Shown here: piece by piece, positions 37,066-50,527 of the stretch
How the letters are laid out: every line of letters starts with the position of its first letter
Numbering within the stretch: the first letter of the stretch is position 1
DNA from: Coriaria nepalensis
Taxonomy: Eukaryota; Streptophyta; Magnoliopsida; Cucurbitales; Coriariaceae
Length of the DNA stretch: 64,000 nt
Reading direction: 5' to 3'
NCBI GenBank assembly: GCA_027186245.1
Contig: CP114482.1
Coordinates: 15,395,209 to 15,459,208, forward strand
Position numbers and translations under genes: made by a program
The notes under the pieces: generated by a model
Database searches by the model: none
Seen by the model: only the letters and a program-made list of their open reading frames with translations
What the model was told of the DNA's origin: nothing

Positions 37066-40000
37066 GCTAAAAAATGCATAGTTGCCATCAATTGATCAAT
37101 TGCAAGTTATGCATGAAAGTCGCGTTTTAAATGCAAAAAGAGAATTGGTTCGAAGTGCCTTCCAACAATTTAATGATTGAAAAGACTGAGTGATATGCTT
37201 TTTAATGCTAAAATAATGCATTGTTGTCTCCAATAGATTAATTACATGTTATGTAAGAAAATAATGTTTGAAGGGCGATAATAGAATTCGTTCGAATTAA
37301 TTTAGAATGATTTAATGACTAGAAGAGACTCAGTGACATGACTTCAAGGCTAAACAAATGCATTGTTGCCTTCAATATATCAACTGCAAGCTACGCACGA
37401 AAGTCATGTTTAAAGGCCGAATTTCGTTCGAAGTGATTTAGAATTATTTACTGACAAAAAGAGACGCAAAAATTTGACTTTAAGGCTAAAAAAATGCACA
37501 GTTGCCATGAATAGATCAATTACAAGTTATGCATCAAAGTCGCGTTCTAAATGCAAAAACAGAATTGGTTCGAAGTGCCTCCAAACAATTTAATGATTGA
37601 ACAGACTGAGTCATATGCTTTTTAATGCTTAAATAATGCATTGTTGTCTTCAATAGATTAATTACATGTTATGTAAGAAAATAATGTTTGAAGGGCGATA
37701 GTAGAATTCATTCGAATTAATTTAGAATGATTTAATGACTAGAAGAGACTCAGTGAGATGACTTCAAGGCTAAACAAATGCATTGTTGCCTTCAATAGAT
37801 CAACTGCAAGTTACGCACGAAAGTCATGTTTAAAGGCCGAATTTCGTTCGAAGTGATTTAGAATGATTTACTGACTAAAAGAGACGCAAAAATATGATTT
37901 TAAGGCTAAAAAATGCATAGTTGCGATCAATAGATCAATTGCAAGTTATGCATGAAAGTCGCGTTTTAAATGCAAAAAGAGAATTGGTTCGAAGTGCCTT
38001 CAAACAATTTAATGATTGAAAAGACTGAATGATATGCTTTTTAACGCTAAAATAATGCATTGTTGTCTTCAATAGATTAATTACAAGTTATGTAAGAAAA
38101 TAATGTTTGAAGGGCAAAAATATAATTCGTTCGAATTAATTTAGAATGATTTAGTGACTAGAAGAGACTCAATGACATGACTTTAAGGCTAAACAAATGC
38201 ATTGTTGCCTTCAATAGATCAACTACAAGCTACGCACGAAAGTCATGTTTAAAGGCCGAATTTCGTTCGAAGTGATTTAGAATGATTTACTGACAAAAAG
38301 AGACGCAAAAATATGACTTTAAAGCTAAAAAAATGCATAGTTGCCATGAATAGATCAATTACAAGTTATGCATGAAAGTCGCGTTCTAAATGCAAAAACA
38401 GAATTGGTTCGAAGTGCCTCCAAACAATTTAATGATTGAAAAGACTAAGTCATATGCTTTTTAATGCTAAAATAATGCATTGTTGTCTTCAATAAATTAA
38501 TTACATGTTATGTAAGAAAATAATGTTTGAAGGGCGATAATAGAATTCGTTCGAATTAATTTAGAATGATTTAATGACTAGAAGAGACTCAGTGACATGA
38601 CTTCAAGGCTAAACAAATGCATTGTTGCCTTCAATATGTCAACTGCAAGCTACGCACGAAAGTCATGTTTAAAGGCCGAATTTTGTTCGAAGTGATTTAC
38701 AATGATTTACTGACTAAAAGAGACGCAAAAATATGATTTTAAGGCTAAAAAATGCATAGTTGCCATCAATAGATCAATTGCAAGTTATGCATGAAAGTCG
38801 CGTTTTAAATGCAAAAAGAGAATTGGTTCGAAGTGCCTTCAAACAATTTAATGATTGAAAAGACTGAGTGATATGCTTTTTAACGCTAAAATAATGCATT
38901 GTTGTCTTCAATAGATTAATTACAAGTTATGTAAGAAAATAATGTTTGAAGGGCAAAAATAGAATCCGTTCGAATGAATTTAGAATGATTTAATGACTAG
39001 AAGAGACTCAGTGACATGACTTCAAGGCTAAACAAATGCATTGTTGCCCTCAATAGATCAACTGCAAGTTACGCACGAAAGTCATGTTTAAAGGCCGAAT
39101 TTGGTTCGACGTGATTTAGAATGATTTACTGACTAAAAGAGACGCAAAAATATGATTTTAAGGCTAAAAAATGCATAGTTGAAATCAATAGATGAATTGC
39201 AAGTTATGCATGAAAGTCGCGTTTTAAATGCAAAAAGAGAATTGGTTCGAAGTGCCTTCAAACAATTTAATGATTGAAAAGACTGAGTGATAAGCTTTTT
39301 AACGCTAAAATACTGCATTGTTGTCTTCAATAGATTAATTACAAGTTATGTAAGAAAATAATGTTTGAAGGGCGCAAATAGAATTCGTTCGAATTCATTT
39401 AGAATGATTTAATGACTAGAAGAGACTCAGTGACATGACTTCAAGGCTAAACAAATGCATTGTTGCCTTCAATAGATCAACTGCAAGTTACGCACGAAAG
39501 TCATGTTTAAAGGCCGAATTTGGTTCGACGTGATTTAGAATGATTTACTGACTAAAAGAGACGCAAAAATATGATTTTAAGGCTAAAAAATGCATAGTTG
39601 CCATCAATAGATCAATTGCAAGTTATGCATGAAAGTCGCGTTTTAAATGCAAAAAGAGAATTGGTTCGAAGTGCCTTCAAACAATTTAATGATTGAAAAG
39701 ACTGAGTGATAAGCTTTTTAACGCTAAAATACTGCATTGTTGTCTTCAATAGATTAATTACAAGTTATGTAAGAAAATAATGTTTGAACGGCGCAAATAG
39801 AATTCGTTCGAATTCATTTAGAATGATTTAATGACTAGAAGAGACTCAGTGACATGACTTCAAGGCTAAACAAATGCATTGTTGCCTTCAATAGATCAAC
39901 TGCAAGTTACGCACGAAAGTCATGTTTAAAGGCCGAATTTGGTTCGACGTGATTTAGAATGATTTACTGACTAAAAGAGACGCAAAAATATGATTTTAAG

Positions 40001-40419
40001 GCTAAAAAATGCATAGTTGCCATCAATAGATCAATTGCAAGTTATGCATGAAAGTCGCGTTTTAAATGCAAAAAGAGAATTGGTTCGAAGTGCCTTCAAA
40101 CAATTTAATGATTGAAAAGACTGAGTGACATGTTTTTTAACGCTAAAATAATGCATTGTTGTCTTCAATAGATTAATTACAAGTTATGTAAGAAAATAAT
40201 GTTTGAAGGGCAAAAATAGAATTCGTTCGAATTAATTTAGAATGATTTAATGACTAGAAGAGACTCAATGACATGACTTTAAGGCTAAACAAATGCATTG
40301 TTGCCTTCAATAGATCAACTGCAAGTTACGCACGAAAGTCATGTTTAAAGGCCGAATTTGGTTCGAAGTGATTTAGAATGATTTACTGACAAAAAGAGAC
40401 GCAAAAATTTGACTTTAAG
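37066..40419 (+). repeat. Regular ABC HORs
   Basis: HOR starts are at 37066, 37485, 37905, 38324, 38744, 39163, 39582 and 40001. The units at 39163 and 39582 share ggttcgacgtgat and gataagctttttaacgctaaaatactgc. The same series reappears at 41701 and 42120 on the far side of the A2/B2 stretch, as if that stretch had been placed between two copies. Confidence 0.93.
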
Positions 40420-40859
40420 GCTAAAAAAATGCATAGTTTCCATCAATAGATCAATTGGAAATTATGCATCAGGGCCGCGTTCTAAATGCAAAAAGGGAAT
40501 TGGTTCGAAGTGACTTCAAAAAATTTAATGATTGAAAACACTGAGTGATATGCTTTTTAACGCTAAAATAATGCATTGTTGTCTTCAATAGATTAATACA
40601 AGTTATGTAAGAAAATAATGTTTGAATGGCGAAAATAGAATTCGTTCGAATTAATTTAGAATGATTTTATGGCTAGAAGAGACTCAATGCCAAGACTTTA
40701 AAGCAAAACAAATGCACTTTAAGGCTAAACAAATGCATTGTTGCCTTCAATAGATCAATTGTAAGTTATGCACGAAAGTCATGTTTAAAGGCCGAATTTC
40801 ATTCGAAGTGATTTAGAATGATTTATTGACTAAAACCGACACAAAAATATGACTTTTAG
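40420..40859 (+). repeat. HOR with 21-bp insertion between B and C
   Basis: A (40420-40561), B (40562-40702, one base short at gattaatacaag), a 21-bp extra segment (40703-40723), then C (40724-40859). The A copy has ttggaaattatgcatcagggccgcg, an uncommon variant. Confidence 0.9.
40703..40723 (+). repeat. 21-bp insertion (partial C head plus monomer end)
   Basis: Consists of a C-like head of 14 bases (gcaaaacaaatgca) followed by ctttaag, the usual last bases of B and C monomers. It looks like a C monomer cut down to its two ends. The same 21 bases occur at 50371-50391 and I saw them nowhere else in the window. Confidence 0.9.
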
Positions 40860-41700
40860 GTAAAACAAATGCATAGTTGCCTTCAATAGATCAATTGCAA
40901 GTTATATATGAAAATCGTGTCTTAAATGCACAAATAGAATTGGTTCAAAGTGCTTCCAAATAATTTAATGATATGAAAAGACTGAATGATATGCTTTTTA
41001 TGGCTAAAACAATGCATTGTTGTCTTCAATAGATTAATTGCAAGTTATGTAAGAAAATCATGTTTGAAGAGCGAAAATAGAATTCGTCCGACTTAATTTA
41101 GAATGATTTAACGACTAGAAGAGACTCATTGACATGACTTTAAGGCTAAATAAATGCATTGTTGCCTTCAATAGATCAACTGCAAGTTATGCATGAAAGT
41201 CATGTTTAAAGGCCGAATTTCGATCCAAGTGATTTAGAATGATTTACTGACTAAAAGAGACGCAAAAATATGATTTTAAGGCTAAAAAAATGCATAGTTG
41301 CTTTCAATAGATCAATTGCAAGTTATGCTGAAAGTCGTGTCTTAAATGCACAAATAGAATTGGTTCGAAGTGCTTCCAAACAATTTAATGATATGAAAAC
41401 ACTGAATGATATGCTTTTTAAGGCTAAAATAATGCATTGTTGTCTTCAATAGATTAATTGCAAGTTATGTAAGAAAATCATGTTTGAAGGGCGAAAATAG
41501 AATTCGTTCGACTTAATTTAGAATGATTTAACGACTAGAAGAGACTCACTGACATGACTTTAAGGCTAAACAAATGCATTGTTGCCTTCAATAGATCAAC
41601 TGCAAGTTACGCACGAAAGTCATGTTTAAAGGCCGCATTTCGATCGAAGTGATTTAGAATGATTTACTGACTAAAAGAGACGCAAAAATATGATTTTAAG
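40860..41700 (+). repeat. A2/B2 subfamily: two HORs
   Basis: The A2 monomers at 40860-41002 (143 bp) and 41281-41422 (142 bp) differ from ordinary A in gtcgtgtcttaaatgcac, aaatagaat, gtgcttccaaa(c/t)aat, gatatgaaaa and actgaatgat. The B2 monomers at 41003-41144 and 41423-41564 differ from B in attaattgcaag, aaaatcatg, gt(c/t)cgacttaattt and aacgactag. A2 and B2 travel together, with ordinary C monomers following. A2 has no stop in one frame, which is why short open frames appear here. Confidence 0.88.
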
Positions 41701-42958
41701 TCTAAAAAATGCATAGTTGAAATCAATAGATCAATTGCAAGTTATGCATGAAAGTCGCGTTTTAAAAGCAAAAAGAGAATTGGTTCGAAGTGCCTTCAAA
41801 CAATTTAATGATTGAAAAGACTGAGTGATAAGCTTTTTAACGCTAAAATACTGCATTGTTGTCTTCAATAGATTAATTACAAGTTATGTAAGAAAATAAT
41901 GTTTGAAGGGCGCAAATAGAATTCGTTCGAATTCATTTAGAATGATTTAATGACTAGAAGAGACTCAGTGACATGACTTCAAGGCTAAACAAATGCCTTG
42001 TTGCTTTCAATAGATCAACTGCAAGTTACGCACGAAAGTCATGTTTAAAGGCCGAATTTGGTTCGACGTGATTTAGAATGATTTACTGACTAAATGAGAC
42101 GCAAAAATATGATTTTAAGGCTAAAAAATGCATAGTTGCCATCAATAGATCAATTGCAAGTTATGCATGAAAGTCGCGTTTTAAATGCAAAAAGAGAATT
42201 GGTTCGAAGTGCCTTCAAACAATTTAATGATTGAAAAGACTGAGTGACATGTTTTTTAACGCTAAAATAATGCATTGTTGTCTTCAATAGATTAATTACA
42301 AGTTTTGTAAGAAAATATCGTTTGAAGGGCAAAAATAGAATTTGTTCGAATTAATTTAGAATGATTTAATGACTAGAAGAGACTCAATGACATGACTTTA
42401 AGGCTAAACAAATGCATTGTTGCCTTCAATAGATCAACTGCAAGTTACGCACGAAAGTCATGTTTAAAGGCCGCATTTCGTCCGAAGTGATTTAGAATGA
42501 TTTACTGACTAAAAAAGATGCAAAAATATGACTTTAAGGCTAAAAAAATGCATAGTTTCCATCAATAGATCAATTGCAAATTATGCATGAAAGGCGCGTT
42601 CTAAATGCAAAAAGGGAATTGTTTCGAAGTGCCTTCAAACAACTTAATGATTGAAAAGACTGAGTGATATGCTTTTTAAAGCTAATATAATGCATTGTTG
42701 TCTTCAATAGATTAATTACATGTTATGTAAGAAAATAATGTTTGAAGGGCAATAATAGAATTCGTTCGAATTAATTTAGAATGATTTAATGACTAGAAGA
42801 GACTCAGTGACATGACTTCAAGGCTAAAGAAATGCATTGTTGCCTTCAATAGATCAACTGCAAGTTACGCACGAAAGTCATGTTTAAAGGCCGCATTTCG
42901 ATCGAAGTGATTTAGAATGATTTACTGACTAAAAGAGACGCAAAAATATGATTTTAAG
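41701..42958 (+). repeat. Regular ABC HORs between A2/B2 units
   Basis: Three HORs start at 41701, 42120 and 42539. The first two carry the same markers as 39163 and 40001 (gttgaaatcaatag; gacatgttttttaacgc). The third is of the aaaggcgcgttct, gggaattgtttcg, aacaacttaatg type that becomes common between 42.5 and 47.6 kb. Confidence 0.9.
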
Positions 42959-44636
42959 GCTAAAAAAATGCATAGTTGCTTTCAATAGATCAATTGCAAG
43001 TTATGCTGAAAGTCGTGTCTTAAATGCACAAATAGAATTGGTTCGAAGTGCTTCCAAACAATTTAATGATATGAAAACACTGAATGATATGCTTTTTAAG
43101 GCTAAAATAATCCATTGTTGTCTTCAATAGATTAATTGCAAGTTATGTAAGAAAATCATGTTTGAAGGGCGAAAATAGAATTCGTTCGACTTAATTTAGA
43201 ATGATTTAACGACTAGAAGAGACTCACTGACATGACTTTAAGGCTAAACAAATGCATTGTTGCCTTCAATAGATCAACTGCAAGTTACGCACGAAAGTCA
43301 TGTTTAAAGGCCGCATTTCGATCGAAGTGATTTAGAATGATTTACTGACTAAAAGAGACGCAAAAATATGATTTTAAGTCTAAAAAATGCATAGTTGAAA
43401 TCAATAGATCAATTGCAAGTTATGCACGAAAGTCGCGTTTTAAATGCAAAAAGAGAATTGGTTCGAAATGCCTTCAAACAATTTAATGATTGAAAAGACT
43501 GAGTGATATGCTTTTTAACGCTAAAATAATGCATTGTTGTCTTCAATAGATTAATTACAAGTTATGTAAGAAAATAATGTTTGAAGGGCGCAAATAGAAT
43601 TCGTTCGAATTCATTTAGAATGATTTAATGACTACAAGAGACTCAATGACATGACTTCAAGGCTAAACAAATGCTTTGTTGCCTTCAATAGATCAACTGC
43701 AAGTTACGCACGAAAGTCATGTTTAAAGGCCGAATTTCGTTCGAAGTGATTTAGAATGATTTACTGACTAAAAGAGACGCAAAAATATGATTTTAAGGCT
43801 AAAAAATGCATAGTTGCCATCAATAGATCAATTGCAAGTTATGCATGAAAGGCGCGTTCTAAATGCAAAAAGGGAATTGTTTCGAAGTGCCTTCAAACAA
43901 CTTAATGATTGAAAAGACTGAGTGATATGCTTTTTAAAGCTAAAATAATGCATTGTTGTCTTCAATAGATTAATTACATGTTATGTAAGAAAATAATGTT
44001 TGAAGGGCGATAATAGAATTCGTTAGAATTAATTTAGAATGATTTAATGACTAGAAGAGACTCAGTGACATGACTTCAAGGCTAAAGAAATGCATTGTTG
44101 CCTTCAATAGATCAACTGCAAGTTACGCACGAAAGTCATGTTTAAAGGCCGAATTTCGATCGAAGTGATTTAGAATGATTTACTGACTAAAAGAGACGCA
44201 AAAATATGATTTTAAGGCTAAAAAAATGCATAGTTGCTTTCAATAGATCAATTGCAAGTTATGCTGAAAGTCGTGTCTTAAATGCACAAATAGAATTGGT
44301 TCGAAGTGCTTCCAAACAATTTAATGATATGAAAACACTGAATGATATGCTTTTTAAGGCTAAAATATTGCATTGTTGTCTTCAATAGATTAATTGCAAC
44401 TTATGTAAGAAAATAATGTTTGAAGGGCGATAATAGAATTCGTTCCAATTAATTTAGAATGATTTAATGATTAGAAGAGACTCAGTGACATGACTTCAAG
44501 GCTAAACAAATGCATTGTTGCCTTCAATAGATCAACTGCAAGTTACGCACGAAAGTCATGTTTAAAGGCCGAATTTCGTTCGAAGAGATTTAGAATGATT
44601 TACTGACTAAAAGAGACGCAAAAATATGATTTTAAG
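42959..44636 (+). repeat. A2/B2 units repeated (42959 and 44217) with ordinary HORs between
   Basis: A2 at 42959-43100 with B2 at 43101-43242 nearly copies 41281-41564, and the next HOR at 43379 copies 41701 (tctaaaaaatgcatagttgaaatc), giving a 1,678-bp offset. A third A2 at 44217-44358 is followed by a B (44359 on) that begins as B2 (attaattgcaac) and continues as ordinary B (aataatgtttg), another within-monomer switch. Confidence 0.87.
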
Positions 44637-47600
44637 GCTAAAAAATGCATAGTTGCCATCAATAGATCAATTGCAAGTTATGCATGAAAGTCGCATTTTA
44701 AATGCAAAAAGAGAATTGGTTCGAAGTGCCTTCAAACAATGTAATGATTGAAAAGACTGAGTGATATGCTTGTTAACGCTAAAATAATGCATGGTTGTCT
44801 TCAATAGATTAATTACAAGTTATGTAAGAAAATATTGTTTGAAGGGCCAAAATAGAATTCGTTCGAATTAATTTAGAATGATTTAATGACTAGAAGAGAC
44901 TCAATGACATGACTTCAAGGCTAAACAAATGCATTGTTGCCTTCAATAGATCAACTGCAAGTTACGCACGAAAGTCATGTTTAAAGGCCGCATTTCGTCC
45001 GAAGTGATTTAGAATGATTTACTGACTAAAAAAGACGCAAAAATATGACTTTAAGGCTAAAAAAATGCATAGTTTCCATCAATAGATCAATTGCAAATTA
45101 TGCATGAAAGGCGCGTTCTAAATGCAAAAAGGGAATTGTTTCGAAGTGCCTTCAAACAACTTAATGATTGAAAAGACTGAGTGATATGCTTTTTAAAGCT
45201 AAAATAATGCATTGTTGTCTTCAATAGATTAATTACATGTTATGTAAGAAAATAATGTTTGAAGGGCGATAATAGAATTCGTTCGAATTAATTTAGAATG
45301 ATTTAATGACTAGAAGAGACTCAGTGACATGACTTCAAGGCTAAACAAATGCATTGTTGCCTTCAATAGATCAACTGCAAGTTACGCAAGAAAGTCATGT
45401 TTAAAGGCCGAATTTCGTTCGAAGTGATTTAGAATGATTTACTGACTAAAAGAGACGCAAAAATATGATTTTAAGGCTAAAAAATGCGTAGTTTCCATCA
45501 ATAGATCAATTGCAAATTATGCATGAAAGCCGCGTTCTAAATGGCAAAAAGGGAATTGGTTCGAAGTGCCTTCAAACAATTTAATGATTGAAAAGACTGA
45601 GTGATATGCTTTTTAATGCTAAAATAATGCATTGTTGTCTTCAATAGATTAATTACATGTTATGTAAGAAAATAATGTTTGAAGGGCGATAATAGAATTC
45701 GTTCGAATTAATTTAGAATGATTTAATAACTAGAAGAGACTCAGTGACATGACTTCAAGGCTAAACAAATGCATTGTTGCCTTCAATAGATCAACAGCAA
45801 GTTACGCACGAAAGTCATGTTTAAAGGCCGAATTTCGTTCGAAGTGATTTAGAATGATTTACTGACTAAAAGAGACGCAAAAATATGATTTTAAGGCTAA
45901 AAAATGCATAGTTGCCATCAATAGATCAATTGCAAGTTATGCATGAAAGTCGCGTTTTAAATGCAAAAAGAGAATTGGTTCGAAGTGCTTTCAAACAATT
46001 TAATGATTGAAAAGACTGAGTGATATGCTTGTTAACGCTAAAATAATGCATTGTTGTCTTCAATAGATTAATTACAAGTTATGTAAGAAAATATTGTTTG
46101 AAGGGCAAAAATAGAATTCGTTCGAATTAATTTAGAATGATTTAATGACTAGAAGAGACTCAATGACAGGACTTTAAGGCTAAACAAATGCATTGTTGCC
46201 TTCAATCGATCAACTGCAAGTTACGCACGAAAGTCATGTTTAAAGGCCGCATTTCGTCCGAAGTGATTTAGAATGATTTACTGACTAAAAAAGATGCAAA
46301 AATATGACTTTAAGGCTAAAAAAATGCATAGTTTCCATCAATAGATCAATTGCAAATTATGCATGAAAGGCGCGTTCTAAATGCATAAAGGGAATTGTTT
46401 CGAAGTGCCTTCAAACAACTTAATGATTGAAAAGACTGAGTGATATGCTTTTTAAAGCTAAAATAATGCATTGTTGTCTTCAATAGATTAATTACATGTT
46501 ATGTAAGCAAATAATGTTTGAAGGGCGATAATAGAATTCGTTCGAATTAATTTAGAATGTTTTAATGACTAGAAGAGACTCAGTGACATGACTTCAAGGC
46601 TAAAGAAATGCATTGTTGCCTTCAATAGATCAACTGCAAGTTACGCACGAAAGTCATGTTTAAAGGTCGAATTTCGTTCGAAGTGATTTAGAATGATTTA
46701 CTGACTAAAAGAGACACAAAAATATGATTTTAAGGCTAAAAAATGCGTAGTTGCCATCAATAGATCAATTGCAAGTTATGCACGAATGTCGCGTTTTAAA
46801 TACAAAAAGAGAATTGGTTCGAAATGCCTTCAAACAATTTAATGATTGAAAAGACTGAGTGATATGCTTTTTAACGCTAAAACAATGCATTGTTGTCTTC
46901 AATAGATTAATTACAAGTTATGTAAGAAAATAATGTTTGAAGGGCGCAAATAGAATTCGTTCGAATTCATTTAGAATGATTTAATGACTACAAGAGACTC
47001 AATGACAAGACTTCAAGGCTAAACAAATGCTTTGTTGCCTTCAATAGATCAACTGCAAGTTACGCACGAAAGTCATGTTTAAAGGCCGAATTTCGTTCGA
47101 AGTGATTTAGAATGATTTACTGACTAAAAGAGACGCAAAAATATGATTTTAAGGCTAAAAAATGCATAGTTGCCATCAATAGATCAATTGCAAGTTATGC
47201 ATGAAAGTCGCGTTTTAAATGCAAAAAGAGAATTGGTTCGAAGTGCCTTCAAACAATTTAATGATTGAAAAGACTGAGTGATATGCTTGTTAACGCTAAA
47301 ATAATGCATTGTTGTCTTCAATAGATTAATTACAAGTTATGTAAGAAAATATTGTTTGAAGGGCCAAAATAGAATTCGTTCGAATTAATTTAGAATGATT
47401 TAATGACTAGAAGAGACTCAATGACATGACTTTAAGGCAAAACAAATGCATTGTTGCCTTCAATAGATCAACTGCAAGTTACGCACGAAAGTCATGTTTA
47501 AAGGCCGCATTTCGTCCGAAGTGATTTAGAATGATTTACTGACTAAAAAAGACGCAAAAATATGACTTTAAGGCTAAAAAAATGCATAGTTTCCATCAAT

Positions 47601-50088
47601 AGATCAATTGCAAATTATGCATGAAAGGCGCGTTCTAAATGCAAAAAGGGAATTGTTTCGAAGTGCCTTCAAACAACTTAATGATTGAAAAGACTGAGTG
47701 ATATGCTTTTTAAAGCTAAAATAATGCATTGTTGTCTTCAATAGATTAATTACATGTTATGTAAGAAAATAATGTTTGAAGGGCGATAATAGAATTCGTT
47801 CGAATTAATTTAGAATGATTTAATGACTAGAAGAGACTCAGTGACATGACTTCAAGGCTAAACAAATGCATTGTTGCCTTCAATAGATCAACTGCAAGTT
47901 ACGCACGAAAGTCATGTTTAAAGGCCGAATTTCGTTCGAAGTGATTTAGAATGATTTACTGACTAAAAGAGACGCAAAAATATGATTTTAAGGCTAAAAA
48001 ATGCGTAGTTTCCATCAATAGATCAATTGCAAATTATGCATGAAAGCCGCGTTCTAAATGGCAAAAAGGGAATTGGTTCGAAGTGCCTTCAAACAATTTA
48101 ATGATTGAAAAGACTGAGTGATATGCTTTTTAATGCTAAAATAATGCATTGTAGTCTTCAATAGATTAATTACATGTTATGTAAGAAAATAATGTTTGAA
48201 GGGCGAAAATAGAATTCGTCCGAATTAATTTAGAATGATTTAATGACTAGAAGAGACTCAATGACATGACTTTAAGGCTAAACAAATGCATTGTTGCCTT
48301 CAATATATCAACTGCAAGTTACGCACGAAAGTCATGTTTAAAGGCCGAATTTGGTTCGAAGTGATTTAGAATGATTTACTGACTAGAACAGACACAAAAA
48401 TATGATTTTAAGGCTAAAAAATGCATAGTTGCCATCAATAGATCAATTGCAAGTTATGCATGAAAGTCGCGTTTTAAATGCAAAAAGAGAATTGGTTCGA
48501 AGTGCCTTCAAACAATTTAATGATTGAAAAGACTGTGTGATATGCTTTTTAACGCTAAAATAATGCATTGTTGTCTTCAATAGATTAATTACAAGTTATG
48601 TAAGAAAATAATGTTTGAAGGGCGATAATAGAATTCGTTCCAATTAATTTAGAATGATTTAATGATTAGAAGAGACTCAGTGACATGACTTCAAGGCTAA
48701 ACAAATGCATTGTTGCCTTCAATAGATCAACTGCAAGTTACGCACGAAAGTCATGATTAAAGGCCGAATTTCGTTCGAAGTGATTTAGAATGATTTACTG
48801 ACGAAAAGAGACGCAAAAATATGATTTTAAGGCTAAAAAATGCATAGTTGCCATCAATAGATCAATTGCAAGTTATGCATGAAAGTCGCGTTTTAAATGC
48901 AAAAAGAGAATTGGTTCGAAGTGCCTTCAAACAATTTAATGATTGAAAAGACTGTGTGATATGCTTTTTAACGCTAAAATAATGCATTGTTGTCTTCAAT
49001 AGATTAATTACAAGTTATGTAAGAAAATAATGTTTGAAGGGCGCAAATAGAATTCGTTCGAATTCATTTAGAATGATTTAATGACTAGAAGAGACTCAGT
49101 GACATGACTTCAAGGCTAAACAAATGCATTGTTGCCTTCAATAGATCAACTGCAAGTTACGCACGAAAGTCATGTTTAAAGGCCGAATTTCGTTCGAAGT
49201 GATTTAGAATGATTTACTGACTAAAAGAGACACAAAAATATGATTTTAAGGCTAAAAAATGCATAGTTGCCATCAATAGATCAATTGCAAGTTATGCACG
49301 AATGTCGCGTTTTAAATGCAAAAAGAGAATTGGTTCGAAATGCCTTCAAACAATTTAATGATTGAAAAGACTGAGTGATATGCTTTTTAACGTTAAAATA
49401 ATGCATTGTTGTCTTCAATAGATTAATTACAAGTTATGTAAGAAAATAATGTTTGAAGGGCGCAAATAGAATTCGTTCGAATTCATTTAGAATGATTTAA
49501 TGACTACAAGAGACTCAATGACAAGACTTCAAGGCTAAACAAATGCTTTGTTGCCTTCAATAGATCAACTGCAAGTTACGCACGAAAGTCATGTTTAAAG
49601 GCCGAATTTCGTTTGAAGTGATTTAGAATGATTTACTGACTAAAAGAGACGCAAAAATATGATTTTAAGGCTAAAAAATGCATAGTTGCCATCAATAGAT
49701 CAATTGCAAGTTATGCATGAAAGTCGCGTTTTAAATGCAAAAAGAGAATTGGTTCGAAGTGCCTTCAAACAATTTAATGATTGAAAAGACTGTGTGATAT
49801 GCTTTTTAACTCTAAAATAATGCATTGTTGTCTTCAATAGATTAATTACAAGTTATGTAAGAAAATAATGTTTGAAGGGCAAAAATAGAATTCGTTCGAA
49901 TTAATTTAGAATGATTTAATGACTAGAAGAGACTCAATGACATGACTTTAAGGCTAAACAAATGCATTGTTGCCTTCAATAGATCAACTGCAAGTTACGC
50001 ACGAAAGTCATGTTTAAAGGCCGAATTTGGTTCGAAGTGATTTAGAATGATTTACTGACTAGAACAGACACAAAAATATGATTTTAAG
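44637..50088 (+). repeat. Regular ABC HORs with a 2,517-bp block duplication
   Basis: HOR starts run from 44637 to 49670. The units at 44637, 45056 and 45476 recur at 47154, 47573 and 47993 (offset 2,517), marked by tgcttgttaacgc, aaaggcgcgttct with aacaacttaatg, and atgcgtagtttcc with aaatggcaaaaaggg. The latter pair of units combines a -1 change (six A) with a +1 change (extra g), restoring 420. Nothing but satellite is present. Confidence 0.9.
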
Positions 50089-50527
50089 GCTAAAAAATGC
50101 ATAGTTGCCATCAATAGATCAATTGGAAATTATGCATGAAAGCCGCGTTCTAAATGCAAAAAGAGAATTGGTTGAAGTGCTTTCAAAAAATTTAATGATT
50201 GAAAAGACTAAGTGATATGCTTTTTAATGCTAAAATAATGCATTGTTGTCTTCAATAGATTAATTACAGGTTATGTAAGAAAATAATGTTTGAATGGCGA
50301 AAATAGAATTCGTTCGAATTAGTTTAGAATGATTTTATGGCTAGAAGAGACTCGGTGACATGACTTTAAAGCAAAACAAATGCACTTTAAGGCTAAACAA
50401 ACGCATTGTTGCCTTCAATAGATCAACTGCAAGTTATGCACGAAAGTCATGTTTAAAGGCCGAATTTCATTCGAAGTGATTTAGAATGATTTACTGAGTA
50501 AAAGAGACGCAATAATATGACTTTAAG
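50089..50527 (+). repeat. HOR with the same 21-bp insertion
   Basis: A (50089-50228, 140 bp: six A in the run and ttggttgaag lacking the C), B (50229-50370), 21-bp insertion (50371-50391), C (50392-50527). It shares with 40420-40859 the ttggaaattatgc A variant, gaatggcgaaaatag, gattttatggctag and the insertion itself, so both descend from one altered HOR. Confidence 0.9.
50371..50391 (+). repeat. 21-bp insertion, second copy
   Basis: The same 21 bases as 40703-40723, in the same place between B and C. The following C begins gctaaacaaacgcattg. Confidence 0.9.

Noticed and set aside
40703..40723. Transposon insertion or target-site duplication
   Set aside because: All 21 bases are satellite sequence (C head plus monomer end); no foreign DNA is present.
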